Of a stretch of DNA of 5,949 bases, positions 1-4,743 are shown piece after piece. The number at the start of each line of letters is the position of its first letter. The first letter of the stretch is position 1. Under the pieces are notes generated by a model. That model worked only from the letters and a program-made list of their open reading frames with translations, did no database searches and was not told where the DNA came from. The stretch lies in contig JAAYZQ010000570.1 in NCBI GenBank assembly GCA_012514775.1, positions 1 to 5,949 on the forward strand, read 5' to 3'. This stretch comes from Anaerolineaceae bacterium (GTDB lineage: Bacteria > Chloroflexota > Anaerolineae > JAAYZQ01). The translations under genes were made by a program, and so were the position numbers.

Positions 1-126
1 ATGGTCCAACAGCCATTGCCTGGAAGCTTCGTAGGAGGCCATCAAGTCGCTGCCCTCTTTCTCCGAGGTCTCGAAGCGCACCTGATAGCCATCGGCGTCT
101 TGGCACTCAAATGCTAAACGCGCCAT
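1..126 (-). CDS. Small protein of unknown function, N-terminal part (runs off the left edge)
   Basis: Only the first 42 codons are present, beginning MARLAFECQDADGYQV; the frame stays open to the window edge. The ATG at 126 is preceded by a strong GAGGAGGAGG Shine-Dalgarno stretch on the minus strand, which also encodes the Glu-Glu-Glu near the end of the nuclease upstream. The gene overlaps the last 20 bases of that nuclease gene, so the two are very probably co-transcribed and translationally coupled. The visible part is hydrophilic, with alternating charged residues, no signal peptide and no membrane segment. I do not recognise the family. Function can only be guessed from its partner, a RecB-like nuclease. 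Confidence 0.7.
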   Translation of the reverse strand, partial: MARLAFECQDADGYQVRFETSEKEGSDLMASYEASRQWLLDH

Positions 127-964
127 TGCGCACCTCCTCCTCACGATACAGATAGTCTCGATACCGCGAGTAGCGCACTCGCCAGTTCTCGCGGCCCTCC
201 ACGATCTTGGGCTCCAGCGGCGGACGCTCGTCGGACAGGTAGTAATGGGTCATCCTCCGCACGTCCTGCAGCCAGGCTGATTCCAGTTCCTCGGTCTCCC
301 TGACCACCACCTCCTCGATCCAGCCCGTATCCCGCCCCACGTAGAGCAGGTGGCCCTCCGGCACTCTCAAGGCCCGCAGGTAGGTGTAGAGCTGCAACCG
401 ATGGTGGGGGTAGGCGTTGCTCAGGCCGCCGTTGTCGCGATGGTACTTGAAGGCCATGGAGTTGACGCTCTTGACCTCGAACACCGTCCGCGGCAATCCG
501 TCGGGACAGCGCACGCGCCAGGCCTCGAGGAGCCACCCCATCGCCTGGCGTTGCGCCGATGTCGTGAGGAACTCGCCATCATTGGCGGGTTCATCCAGCC
601 TTTCCCATACTGCTTTCCAGTCCCTGATCTCGGCGACCAGGTCGGGCTTGCCCACCACCGGGAGGCAGTCGGGCTCGAGCACGCGCAGGCGCTCTTGGCT
701 GCGGAACGCGATCCCGCAGCGGGTGAGCATCTGCGCGAAGCCCAGCTCGATCTGCTTGCCCAGGAAGTAGGTCATCAGATCCTTCCCGTCGGCGGGGTTG
801 CTGTAGGACACCCCCTTCATTTGCAGCCACCGATCCACGTAGGGCTTGCCCAAATCGCTGGCCCAGATCTCCGCTCTCGGCTCAGGGGCCAGCTCTGCCG
901 TGGCGCCCATCAGGTCGCCCAGCAGGTCCTTCAGGTTCCAGTTGCCGTTCCCTCGCTCTGCCAT
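107..964 (-). CDS. PD-(D/E)XK superfamily nuclease, RecB/Cas4-like
   Basis: This 285-residue protein carries the core of the PD-(D/E)XK nuclease fold in the right order. GKPD with Asp108 is followed by FEVK with Glu163 and Lys165, and then QLYTY (Gln191, Tyr193), the QxxxY-type motif of the RecB/AddB/Cas4 branch. Such enzymes cut DNA with Mg2+ or Mn2+ and serve in recombination, phage replication or CRISPR adaptation. The cysteines that bind the iron-sulfur cluster in Cas4 and AddB are missing; the matching C-terminal stretch reads NWRVRYSRYRDY. The ATG at 964 follows AAAGGAGAG at good spacing. Its 3' end overlaps the next small gene. No cas1, cas2 or repeat array is visible, so a CRISPR role is not supported. 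A phage- or plasmid-type recombination nuclease is the best guess. The fold call is confident, the role is not. Confidence 0.8.
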   Translation of the reverse strand: MAERGNGNWNLKDLLGDLMGATAELAPEPRAEIWASDLGKPYVDRWLQMKGVSYSNPADGKDLMTYFLGKQIELGFAQMLTRCGIAFRSQERLRVLEPDCLPVVGKPDLVAEIRDWKAVWERLDEPANDGEFLTTSAQRQAMGWLLEAWRVRCPDGLPRTVFEVKSVNSMAFKYHRDNGGLSNAYPHHRLQLYTYLRALRVPEGHLLYVGRDTGWIEEVVVRETEELESAWLQDVRRMTHYYLSDERPPLEPKIVEGRENWRVRYSRYRDYLYREEEVRNGAFSI

Positions 965-1054
965 TTCGTCTCTCCTTTCCTTTCATGGGTCGCTATTGCA
1001 CCACAAGCTACCAACTCGTTCCTCCTTTCGCTTCCAGTTTTCAAGGTGCTCCGT

Positions 1055-1083
1055 AGTCTACAGGATCAAAGTGGGTAAATCAA
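1055..1083 (-). promoter_or_regulatory. Sigma70-type promoter of the nuclease operon
   Basis: On the minus strand a -35 box TTGATT (1083-1078) and a -10 box TAGACT (1060-1055) are separated by 17 bases. Transcription should begin near 1048, giving a leader of about 85 bases before the nuclease ATG at 964. The start of that leader reads GCACCTTGAAAACTGG, which resembles the boxA antitermination element of Firmicutes rRNA leaders. The promoter points away from the toxin-antitoxin promoter at 1158. Confidence 0.5.
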
Positions 1084-1157
1084 TGACCGAATGGCAACAA
1101 GGCGCACAAAGGCGATAGGATAGGCTCCAAGTAGATGTAAGGGGATCATCGCCAGGT

Positions 1158-1186
1158 TTGACAGCAAACAAATTAGCTGATATAAT
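1158..1186 (+). promoter_or_regulatory. Consensus sigma70 promoter of the antitoxin-toxin operon
   Basis: TTGACA (1158-1163) and TATAAT (1181-1186), both perfect consensus, are separated by the ideal 17 bases. The -10 box lies inside the left arm of the palindrome at 1171-1206, so a repressor bound there would block RNA polymerase. The expected start is near 1193, about 60 bases before the antitoxin ATG. A second TATAAT at 1217-1222 has no good -35 partner. The TTG of the -35 box opens a longer in-frame reading of the antitoxin, but that start is not credible. Confidence 0.85.
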
Positions 1187-1206
1187 AGCTGCTATATCAG
1201 CTAATT
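1171..1206 (+). repeat. Palindromic operator of the toxin-antitoxin operon
   Basis: Two perfectly complementary 14-base arms, AATTAGCTGATATA (1171-1184) and TATATCAGCTAATT (1193-1206), flank an 8-base spacer. The site is strikingly AT-rich against its GC-rich surroundings and covers the -10 box and the likely transcription start. Phd/YefM antitoxins are known to bind palindromes overlapping their own promoter, alone or with the toxin, so this is the probable autoregulation site. Confidence 0.8.
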
Positions 1207-1253
1207 ATTTGACCCATATAATGTCTGTTGTGCCGCAAATGAGGAGGAAGAGC

Positions 1254-1586
1254 ATGGTCAAGAGGGTATCGGCCAGCGAGGCCAAGAACCGCTTTGGCGC
1301 CATCGTGGATTGGGCCGTGCAGTCCCAGCAGGAGGTCATCGTGGAGAGCTATGGCGAGCCCAAGGTGGTGATCCTCTCCTACGAGGCCTACACCGAGATC
1401 GAACAGCTCCGGGAGGCGGCTCGCCGCCAGGAAGCGCTGGCACGGCTGCGGCAGCTGCGGGATGAGGTGCGCGCCCGCAATCAGGACCTGACCCCAGAAG
1501 AGGCCCAGGCGTTGAGCGACCGCTTCAGTCGCGAGGCGGCGACCGAGATGGTCCAAGAGGGCAAGATCGCCTTCCAGGAGGAGTAG
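1254..1586 (+). CDS. Phd/YefM-family antitoxin
   Basis: A 110-residue protein opening MVKRVSASEAKNRFGAIVD, the classic Phd/YefM signature, followed by a strand reading VIVESYGEPKVVILSYEAY (roughly residues 28-46). This N-terminal half dimerises and binds the operator. The charged helical tail (roughly residues 50-110, ending EGKIAFQEE) is the expected toxin-neutralising part. The start at 1254 is chosen because GAGGAGG (1241-1247) sits six bases upstream; the longer frame opening at 1158 would start inside the -35 box. The toxin gene begins two bases after the stop codon, with its Shine-Dalgarno sequence inside the end of this gene. This is the usual antitoxin-first order, and repression by the antitoxin at the 1171-1206 palindrome is expected. 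Confidence 0.9.
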   Translation: MVKRVSASEAKNRFGAIVDWAVQSQQEVIVESYGEPKVVILSYEAYTEIEQLREAARRQEALARLRQLRDEVRARNQDLTPEEAQALSDRFSREAATEMVQEGKIAFQEE

Positions 1587-1588
1587 CC

Positions 1589-2014
1589 ATGCGCGTCCTC
1601 CTGGACACCAACATTCTAATCAGCTACCTGCTGCACCCCGATAGCGACAGCCCGGTCGTGCAGATCGTGGAGGCCGCTGTCCTGGGCCATTTCACGCTGC
1701 TCCTGCCAGAGGCGCTGCTGGCGGAGCTGGCGGCCCGAATCGCGACCAAGCCTTACCTGGCCCAGCGCATCAAGCCGGAGCAGCTGGCCCAGTTGGCTGA
1801 CATCCTGCGGGACGTGGCGGTGACCGTCCCCCGGATTGCCCAGGCCATCCCCGCCGTGACGCGCGATCCCAAGGATGACTACCTGCTGGCCTATGCCTTG
1901 GTGGGCCAGGCCGATTGCCTGGTGACCGGCGATGATGATCTGCTGGCGTTAGGGAACCGAGCGGGGATCGCCATCCTCTCTCCGCGCGCTTTCTGGGAGA
2001 CCTTTTCCGGCTGA
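1589..2014 (+). CDS. PIN-domain ribonuclease toxin, VapC-like (COG1569 type)
   Basis: The 141-residue protein is essentially one PIN domain. It opens MRVLLDTNILISYLL with catalytic Asp6. Glu46 lies in LLAEL, Asp97 in RDPKDDYLLAYA, and Asp116/117 in LVTGDDDLL. These match the acidic residues that hold the metal in PIN nucleases. Family members cleave RNA, often tRNA or rRNA, and halt translation when the antitoxin is lost. The gene begins two bases after the antitoxin stop; AGGAGGAG at 1576-1583 is its ribosome binding site. It is complete and appears active. The stop codon lies only six bases from a duplicated block (2021-2147) whose promoter, if used, would transcribe antisense through this gene. 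The family call is firm; the cellular target is unknown. Confidence 0.9.
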   Translation: MRVLLDTNILISYLLHPDSDSPVVQIVEAAVLGHFTLLLPEALLAELAARIATKPYLAQRIKPEQLAQLADILRDVAVTVPRIAQAIPAVTRDPKDDYLLAYALVGQADCLVTGDDDLLALGNRAGIAILSPRAFWETFSG

Positions 2015-2020
2015 GGGATG

Positions 2021-2058
2021 GGCGCGAGACATGCTCCGGAGACATGGGCAGGAGTATA
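2021..2058. repeat. 38-base direct repeat, copy 1
   Basis: This block matches 4956-4993 at 37 of 38 positions, in the same orientation; only the base at 2034 (c versus t) differs. On the minus strand it contains TATACT, then an ATG seven bases later, and the tandem octamer CATGTCTC spaced 13 bases apart around a TCCGGA core. In copy 2 these elements form the start of an RHH gene. Here the gene is missing after codon 8 and the sequence runs into the end of vapC. An alternative reading is an insertion-sequence end, since short tandem repeats of this kind occur at some transposon termini. Confidence 0.85.
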
Positions 2059-2061
2059 GCA
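2053..2061 (-). promoter_or_regulatory. Orphan extended -10 promoter facing vapC
   Basis: On the minus strand the sequence reads TGCTATACT, an extended -10 element (TGn followed by TATACT). The equivalent element in copy 2 (4988-4996) precedes the RHH gene. No RHH gene follows here; a transcript would start near 2045 and run antisense through vapC. There is no convincing -35 box, so activity is uncertain. Confidence 0.4.
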
Positions 2062-2080
2062 TGCCGGTGTCTTGAGCTGG

Positions 2081-2147
2081 CTAGCCTCGGTCCCGGCTCA
2101 GCCCCGCTCGCAGCTCCTCCCACGCGGCGGAACGGCAGCCCCTTGAC
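2081..2147 (-). pseudogene. C-terminal remnant of a second primase gene
   Basis: On the minus strand this stretch encodes VKGLPFR and, after a shift of two bases, AWEELRAGLSRDRG followed by TAG. The intact primase ends VKGLSYRQAWEELRGELGRNGG then TAG. The nucleotide match to 5039-5107 is roughly 85 percent with a two-base deletion that breaks the frame. Upstream of VKG the resemblance stops, so only about 23 codons survive. It is immediately followed by the 38-base repeat, as in the intact locus, which shows that a primase-RHH block was once duplicated here. The remnant also supplies the -35 box of the abiEi promoter. Confidence 0.85.
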
Positions 2148-2172
2148 AGCCTGGCCGTTGAGATTGTAGTAT
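2143..2172 (+). promoter_or_regulatory. Probable promoter of the AbiEi-type gene
   Basis: TTGACA (2143-2148) is a perfect -35 box; TAGTAT (2167-2172) is an acceptable -10 at 18-base spacing. The start site would fall inside the palindrome at 2172-2208, about 40 bases before the ATG at 2220. The -35 lies within the primase remnant, opposite its Val-Lys codons. Confidence 0.5.
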
Positions 2173-2208
2173 GTGCAAAAAGTTACATTATATGTAACAT
2201 TTTGCACA
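2172..2208 (+). repeat. Palindromic operator upstream of the AbiEi-type gene
   Basis: Arms of 17 bases (2172-2188 and 2192-2208) are complementary at 16 positions around a 3-base centre; the inner core reads GTTACATTATATGTAAC and the outer arms TGTGCAAAA and TTTTGCACA. It is AT-rich and lies 11 bases before the ATG at 2220. AbiEi proteins are known to repress their own operon by binding inverted repeats at the promoter, so this is the likely site. There is no U-run after it, so it is not an intrinsic terminator. Confidence 0.75.
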
Positions 2209-2219
2209 CATCGAGTATT

Positions 2220-3011
2220 ATGCTGACACTAGAGCTAGATCAGCGCCTCTACCAGATCGCCAGCCAGCAGGCCGGCTACCTGACCGCTGCCCAAGCCAGG
2301 GAGGCGGGCATCAGCCGCCGCCTGCTCTTCTACCATGCCCAGCAGGGGCGCCTGCTGCGGATCAGGCCGGACGTCTACCGGCTGGCCCTGTTCCCATCCT
2401 CGGTTCACGAGGACCTCTTCGTCGCCTGGCTGACGGTGGGGGAGCGGGCAGTCATCTCCCACGAGAGCGCCCTGTCGCTCTACGAGCTCTCGGATGCACT
2501 GCCTAGCGAAGTGCACCTGACCGTGCCCCGCACGACCTCTCCCCGCCATGCGCGCCTGCGGCTGCACACCAGCGCGCTCCCGCCCGAGGATGTGACGCGC
2601 TTCGCCGGGCTGCCGGTGACCACCGTGCCGCGCACCCTGGCCGACGTCGCGGTGGCTGGCCTGGCCGAACAACTGGTCGTGCATGCGATCAGGCAGGCCA
2701 TCCAGCGCGGCCTGACCAGCCAAGAGGAGTTGCTCCACATGGCCGCGCGATACGGTGAGCGGAATGGCAGGATGTTCCATCGCGGGTTGGAGATAGCGCA
2801 GCGGGACCTGGAATCCGCCATGAAGGCGGTCCGCGCTTTCCTGGAGCCGGTGTTGTCCGATCAGCCGGCAGGGGAGTGGGCCCTGCCACATGGGGATGGC
2901 GCCGCCCGCGCGCGACGCCTCGGTGAACCAGTCAGTAACGAGTTCGTAGGTCCATCTGGGATGTATATGGGCTTCCTCCTTTGCAGGGAGTCGGTCCCTT
3001 TCGGCGCGTGA
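2220..3011 (+). CDS. AbiEi-family type IV antitoxin with a rearranged C-terminus
   Basis: Residues 1-60 form the winged-helix N-terminus typical of the AbiEi family (YQIASQQAGYLTAAQAREAG, then RLLRIRPDVYRLALFP). Residues 61-190 continue the family pattern, with VISHESALSLYELSDALPSEVHLTVP and GLPVTTVPRTLADVA. In type IV systems this protein represses the operon and counteracts the AbiEii nucleotidyltransferase toxin without binding it directly. Family members of this type are usually near 200 residues; this frame is 263. Residues about 195-228 (DLESAMKAVRAFLEPVL...GEW) resemble the C-terminal tail of AbiEii toxins, and the final 30 or so residues are antisense to a phosphotransferase fragment. 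I infer an in-frame deletion that removed most of the toxin. ATG 2220 is preferred over TTG 2202, which lies in the operator; no strong Shine-Dalgarno is seen. Confidence 0.8.
   Translation: MLTLELDQRLYQIASQQAGYLTAAQAREAGISRRLLFYHAQQGRLLRIRPDVYRLALFPSSVHEDLFVAWLTVGERAVISHESALSLYELSDALPSEVHLTVPRTTSPRHARLRLHTSALPPEDVTRFAGLPVTTVPRTLADVAVAGLAEQLVVHAIRQAIQRGLTSQEELLHMAARYGERNGRMFHRGLEIAQRDLESAMKAVRAFLEPVLSDQPAGEWALPHGDGAARARRLGEPVSNEFVGPSGMYMGFLLCRESVPFGA
2802..2903 (+). pseudogene. Probable C-terminal remnant of an AbiEii-type toxin, fused in frame
   Basis: The stretch DLESAMKAVRAFLEPVL followed by PAGEW fits the end of AbiEii/AbiGii nucleotidyltransferase toxins, where a helix with a (R)AFxxPVL motif is followed by a G-x-W element. 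No nucleotidyltransferase core (GG(F/Y)AL...D-D-L-D) occurs anywhere in the window. If the reading is right, about 250 toxin codons are gone and the antitoxin has taken over the tail. The exact boundaries are approximate, and the assignment rests on remembered family pattern, not on an alignment. Confidence 0.4.
2916..2968 (-). pseudogene. N-terminal fragment of a phosphotransferase-like gene, copy B
   Basis: On the minus strand this reads (I)YIPDGP and, after a one-base deletion, ELVTDWFTEAS. Copy A at 4631-4578 reads MHIPDGPKELTADWLTEAL. About 37 of 53 bases match. The start codon position is ATA here, although AAAGGAGG stands just upstream. With no usable start, a frameshift and an end after about 18 codons, it is a remnant. 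It lies downstream of the fucosidase gene on the same strand, and the AbiEi reading frame runs across it in antisense. Confidence 0.6.
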
Positions 3012-3081
3012 ATCTGGGCCACGAGAGCCATGGAAGAGGCGACATGCTTCACGTCTTCCGTGGTCCGAATCGCCCTGCGGC

Positions 3082-4491
3082 TCAACCCCTCGGTGCCGGC
3101 GTGATCTTCAGGCAGTGGGCGGGCGATTCCGGTAGGTCGCCGGGCAGCGTCAACACCAGGTCCGGCCCATCCTGGCCCCAGGACAGCGGCCCCGAGCCTC
3201 CCAGCAATTGGACCTCCGCAGCGGGGTCGGCCTGCAGCCCCCGGATGCTCACCTGTGAGCCAGAGGGCATGCCCAGAAGGGTGGCATAGAGGTTCCCGTC
3301 ACCCCGGGTGAAGCGCAGGCCCAGGCCCTGCCTGGTCTCCCCCTCGGGCCGGACCCACGGGCGCGTGCCAAAGATGGCCTCGCCGTTGGTCGCCAGCCAT
3401 TGGCCCAGCCCCAAAAGCCGCTGCTGTTGGGTTGGGGGGATGGTACCGTCGGCCGTGGGCCCCACGCCAAGGAGGAGGTTGCCGTTTTTGCTGACCACAT
3501 CAGCCAGCATGTGCACCAGCGATTGCACCGACGCGTACTGCCCCTCGCCCTCGTTGCGGTTGTAGGCAAAGGAAAAACCGACGGCCCGGCAGCACTCCCA
3601 CTTTTCCTCCCTGATCTCCCCAAACGAGCGATACTCGGGGGTCACGAAATCGCGGTGGGGGGTGACGATCCGGTCCTGGAGTTCGGCCAGGCTCAGCTCG
3701 ACGCCCTCCTCAAGCTGGGGAGCCTGGGGAAAGCGATCATTGATCACGCCATCCGGGACGAGGCTGTAATAGTAGGCAAAGAGGTCCAGCAGATTCGCCG
3801 CGGCTGGATAGCCGATGTCGTTCCAGAGGAGTGATGGCCGGTATCGGTCGATGAGCTCGCGCCAATGGCCGTCGGCATAGGCCACGTACTCCGGCTCCTG
3901 GACCACGGTCGTGAACAAGTCGGACATCCCTTGGATGCGAGCCTCGTTAAAGGCCCAGTCCAGCCCGCCCGAGTAGTAGATGCCCATGCGCAGGCCGCGT
4001 CCGCGCACGGCATCGGCCAGTTCGCCCACCAGATCACGGGAGCTGAAATAGCCCACCTTGCGCGGGCAAGGCGTCGACGTGGGCCAGAGGCAAAAGCCCT
4101 CGTGGTGCTTGCTCGTCAGAACGACGTACCGTGCGCCCGCCTGGGCAAAGAGCCCGGCCCACGCTTCAGGGTCCCAGGCCTGGACCGCCTCGTTGAACAG
4201 CGGCGCAAAGGCAGCGTAGGGGAAATCGGCGCCATAGGTGGCTTCGTGGTAGTGCTGGGTGGGCGAGCCGTCAAACTTGAGCGTGTTGGCGTACCACTCG
4301 GCGTAGGGGTTCTTGCCAAAGACTGCCTCCCAGCCCTCCTTGGCGACAAGCGCGCCGATGTGGCCGGAGAGGGGCGCCCAGCCGGGGACAGAATAGGTTC
4401 CCCAGTGGACGAAAATGCCCAGCTTGGCATCATGGTACCAGGCCGGGACCTGGTGCGATTGCAGGGATTCCAAGGTTGGCTCGTAGCTCAT
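3082..4491 (-). CDS. Alpha-L-fucosidase, glycoside hydrolase family 29
   Basis: A complete 469-residue GH29 enzyme that removes terminal alpha-L-fucose by a retaining mechanism. Near the N-terminus is WYHDAKLGIFVHWGTYSVPGW (residues 18-38). YVVLTSKHHEGFCLW (122-136) is the sugar-binding His-His segment. GIYYSGGLDW is at 170-179, and LLWNDIGYP (221-229) carries the expected nucleophile Asp225. TPEYRSF (284-290) places Glu286 as a candidate acid/base, and GNLLLGVGPTADGTIP (337-352) closes the barrel domain. The last 90 residues or so resemble the C-terminal beta-sandwich. No signal peptide is visible, so it probably acts in the cytoplasm on imported oligosaccharides. AGGAGG at 4497-4502 precedes the ATG. 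The start overlaps the stop of the preceding short frame as ATGA. No fucose transporter or catabolic genes are in the window. Confidence 0.95.
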   Translation of the reverse strand: MSYEPTLESLQSHQVPAWYHDAKLGIFVHWGTYSVPGWAPLSGHIGALVAKEGWEAVFGKNPYAEWYANTLKFDGSPTQHYHEATYGADFPYAAFAPLFNEAVQAWDPEAWAGLFAQAGARYVVLTSKHHEGFCLWPTSTPCPRKVGYFSSRDLVGELADAVRGRGLRMGIYYSGGLDWAFNEARIQGMSDLFTTVVQEPEYVAYADGHWRELIDRYRPSLLWNDIGYPAAANLLDLFAYYYSLVPDGVINDRFPQAPQLEEGVELSLAELQDRIVTPHRDFVTPEYRSFGEIREEKWECCRAVGFSFAYNRNEGEGQYASVQSLVHMLADVVSKNGNLLLGVGPTADGTIPPTQQQRLLGLGQWLATNGEAIFGTRPWVRPEGETRQGLGLRFTRGDGNLYATLLGMPSGSQVSIRGLQADPAAEVQLLGGSGPLSWGQDGPDLVLTLPGDLPESPAHCLKITPAPRG

Positions 4492-4631
4492 GATGTCCTC
4501 CTATTGCGTGTGTGATTGGCCGCATCGCTGTCCGGGACGCCTGCCGGTGGATCCCCACCTCTCGCCAGCAACGGCAGCGCCTCGGTAAGCCAATCTGCGG
4601 TCAGTTCCTTCGGTCCGTCGGGGATGTGCAT
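4488..4631 (-). pseudogene. Short frame resembling the start of a phosphotransferase (copy A), coupled to the fucosidase
   Basis: The frame encodes 47 residues beginning MHIPDGPKELTADWLTEALP. The pattern IP-x-G-P-x-x-LT-x-x-WLTEAL is typical of the N-terminus of ecdysteroid-kinase-like or aminoglycoside-type phosphotransferases, which are normally over 300 residues long. After about residue 22 the likeness ends and the rest (RGGDPPAGVPDSDAANHTRNRRTS) looks like read-through. Translation signals are intact: AAGGA at 4637-4641 precedes the ATG by five bases, and the TGA overlaps the fucosidase ATG. It may therefore still work as a coupled leader peptide for the fucosidase. A degraded second copy lies at 2916-2968. 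The fragment call is more certain than the family call. Confidence 0.55.
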
Positions 4632-4706
4632 GAGGTTCCTTCTTGATCCAGCTTGCGCGACCGCCACCCAGCCCGATGGGCCACATACCCAATAAGCCTG
4701 ACGCGA

Positions 4707-4734
4707 ATCATATGCCGCGCCGTCGAGATGTCAA
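4707..4734 (-). promoter_or_regulatory. Sigma70-type promoter of the short frame and fucosidase gene
   Basis: On the minus strand TTGACA (4734-4729) and TATGAT (4712-4707) are separated by 16 bases. The expected start is near 4700, giving a leader of about 70 bases before the ATG at 4631. The -35 box lies ten bases beyond the RHH stop codon, so the fucosidase unit has its own promoter. Confidence 0.6.
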
Positions 4735-4743
4735 GTGCCGGCA

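Noticed and set aside
107..964. Cas4 of a CRISPR system
   Set aside because: The iron-sulfur cysteines are absent and no cas1, cas2 or repeat-spacer array exists in the window.
930..1014. Minus-strand 27-codon frame starting TTG 1014 after AAAGGAGG
   Set aside because: The ribosome binding site is good, but the start is TTG and the product resembles nothing. It could be a leader peptide, but nothing else supports it.
350..1078. Long plus-strand open frame (242 codons) opposite the nuclease gene
   Set aside because: It is antisense to a gene with clear catalytic motifs, has no recognisable domain, and its composition is what a GC-rich opposite strand produces.
1158..1253. Longer antitoxin starting at TTG 1158
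   Set aside because: That TTG is the first three bases of a perfect -35 box, and the extra 32 residues are encoded by the promoter and operator. ATG 1254 has a clear ribosome binding site.
1770..2207. Minus-strand frame of 145 codons across vapC and the repeat
   Set aside because: It joins shifted primase remnant, the repeat and vapC antisense. Only the short pieces have homologous meaning; the whole is not a gene.
2172..2208. Intrinsic terminator after the vapC region
   Set aside because: The palindrome is AT-rich in its stem and has no following T-run; its position before an ATG fits an operator better.
2861..3085. Minus-strand 74-codon frame downstream of the fucosidase
   Set aside because: It crosses the degraded phosphotransferase fragment out of its original frame and then runs antisense into the AbiEi frame; no domain is recognisable.
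3865..4515. Plus-strand open frame of 216 codons opposite the fucosidase gene
   Set aside because: The minus strand carries all GH29 motifs; the plus-strand product shows no family pattern and no ribosome binding site at its start.
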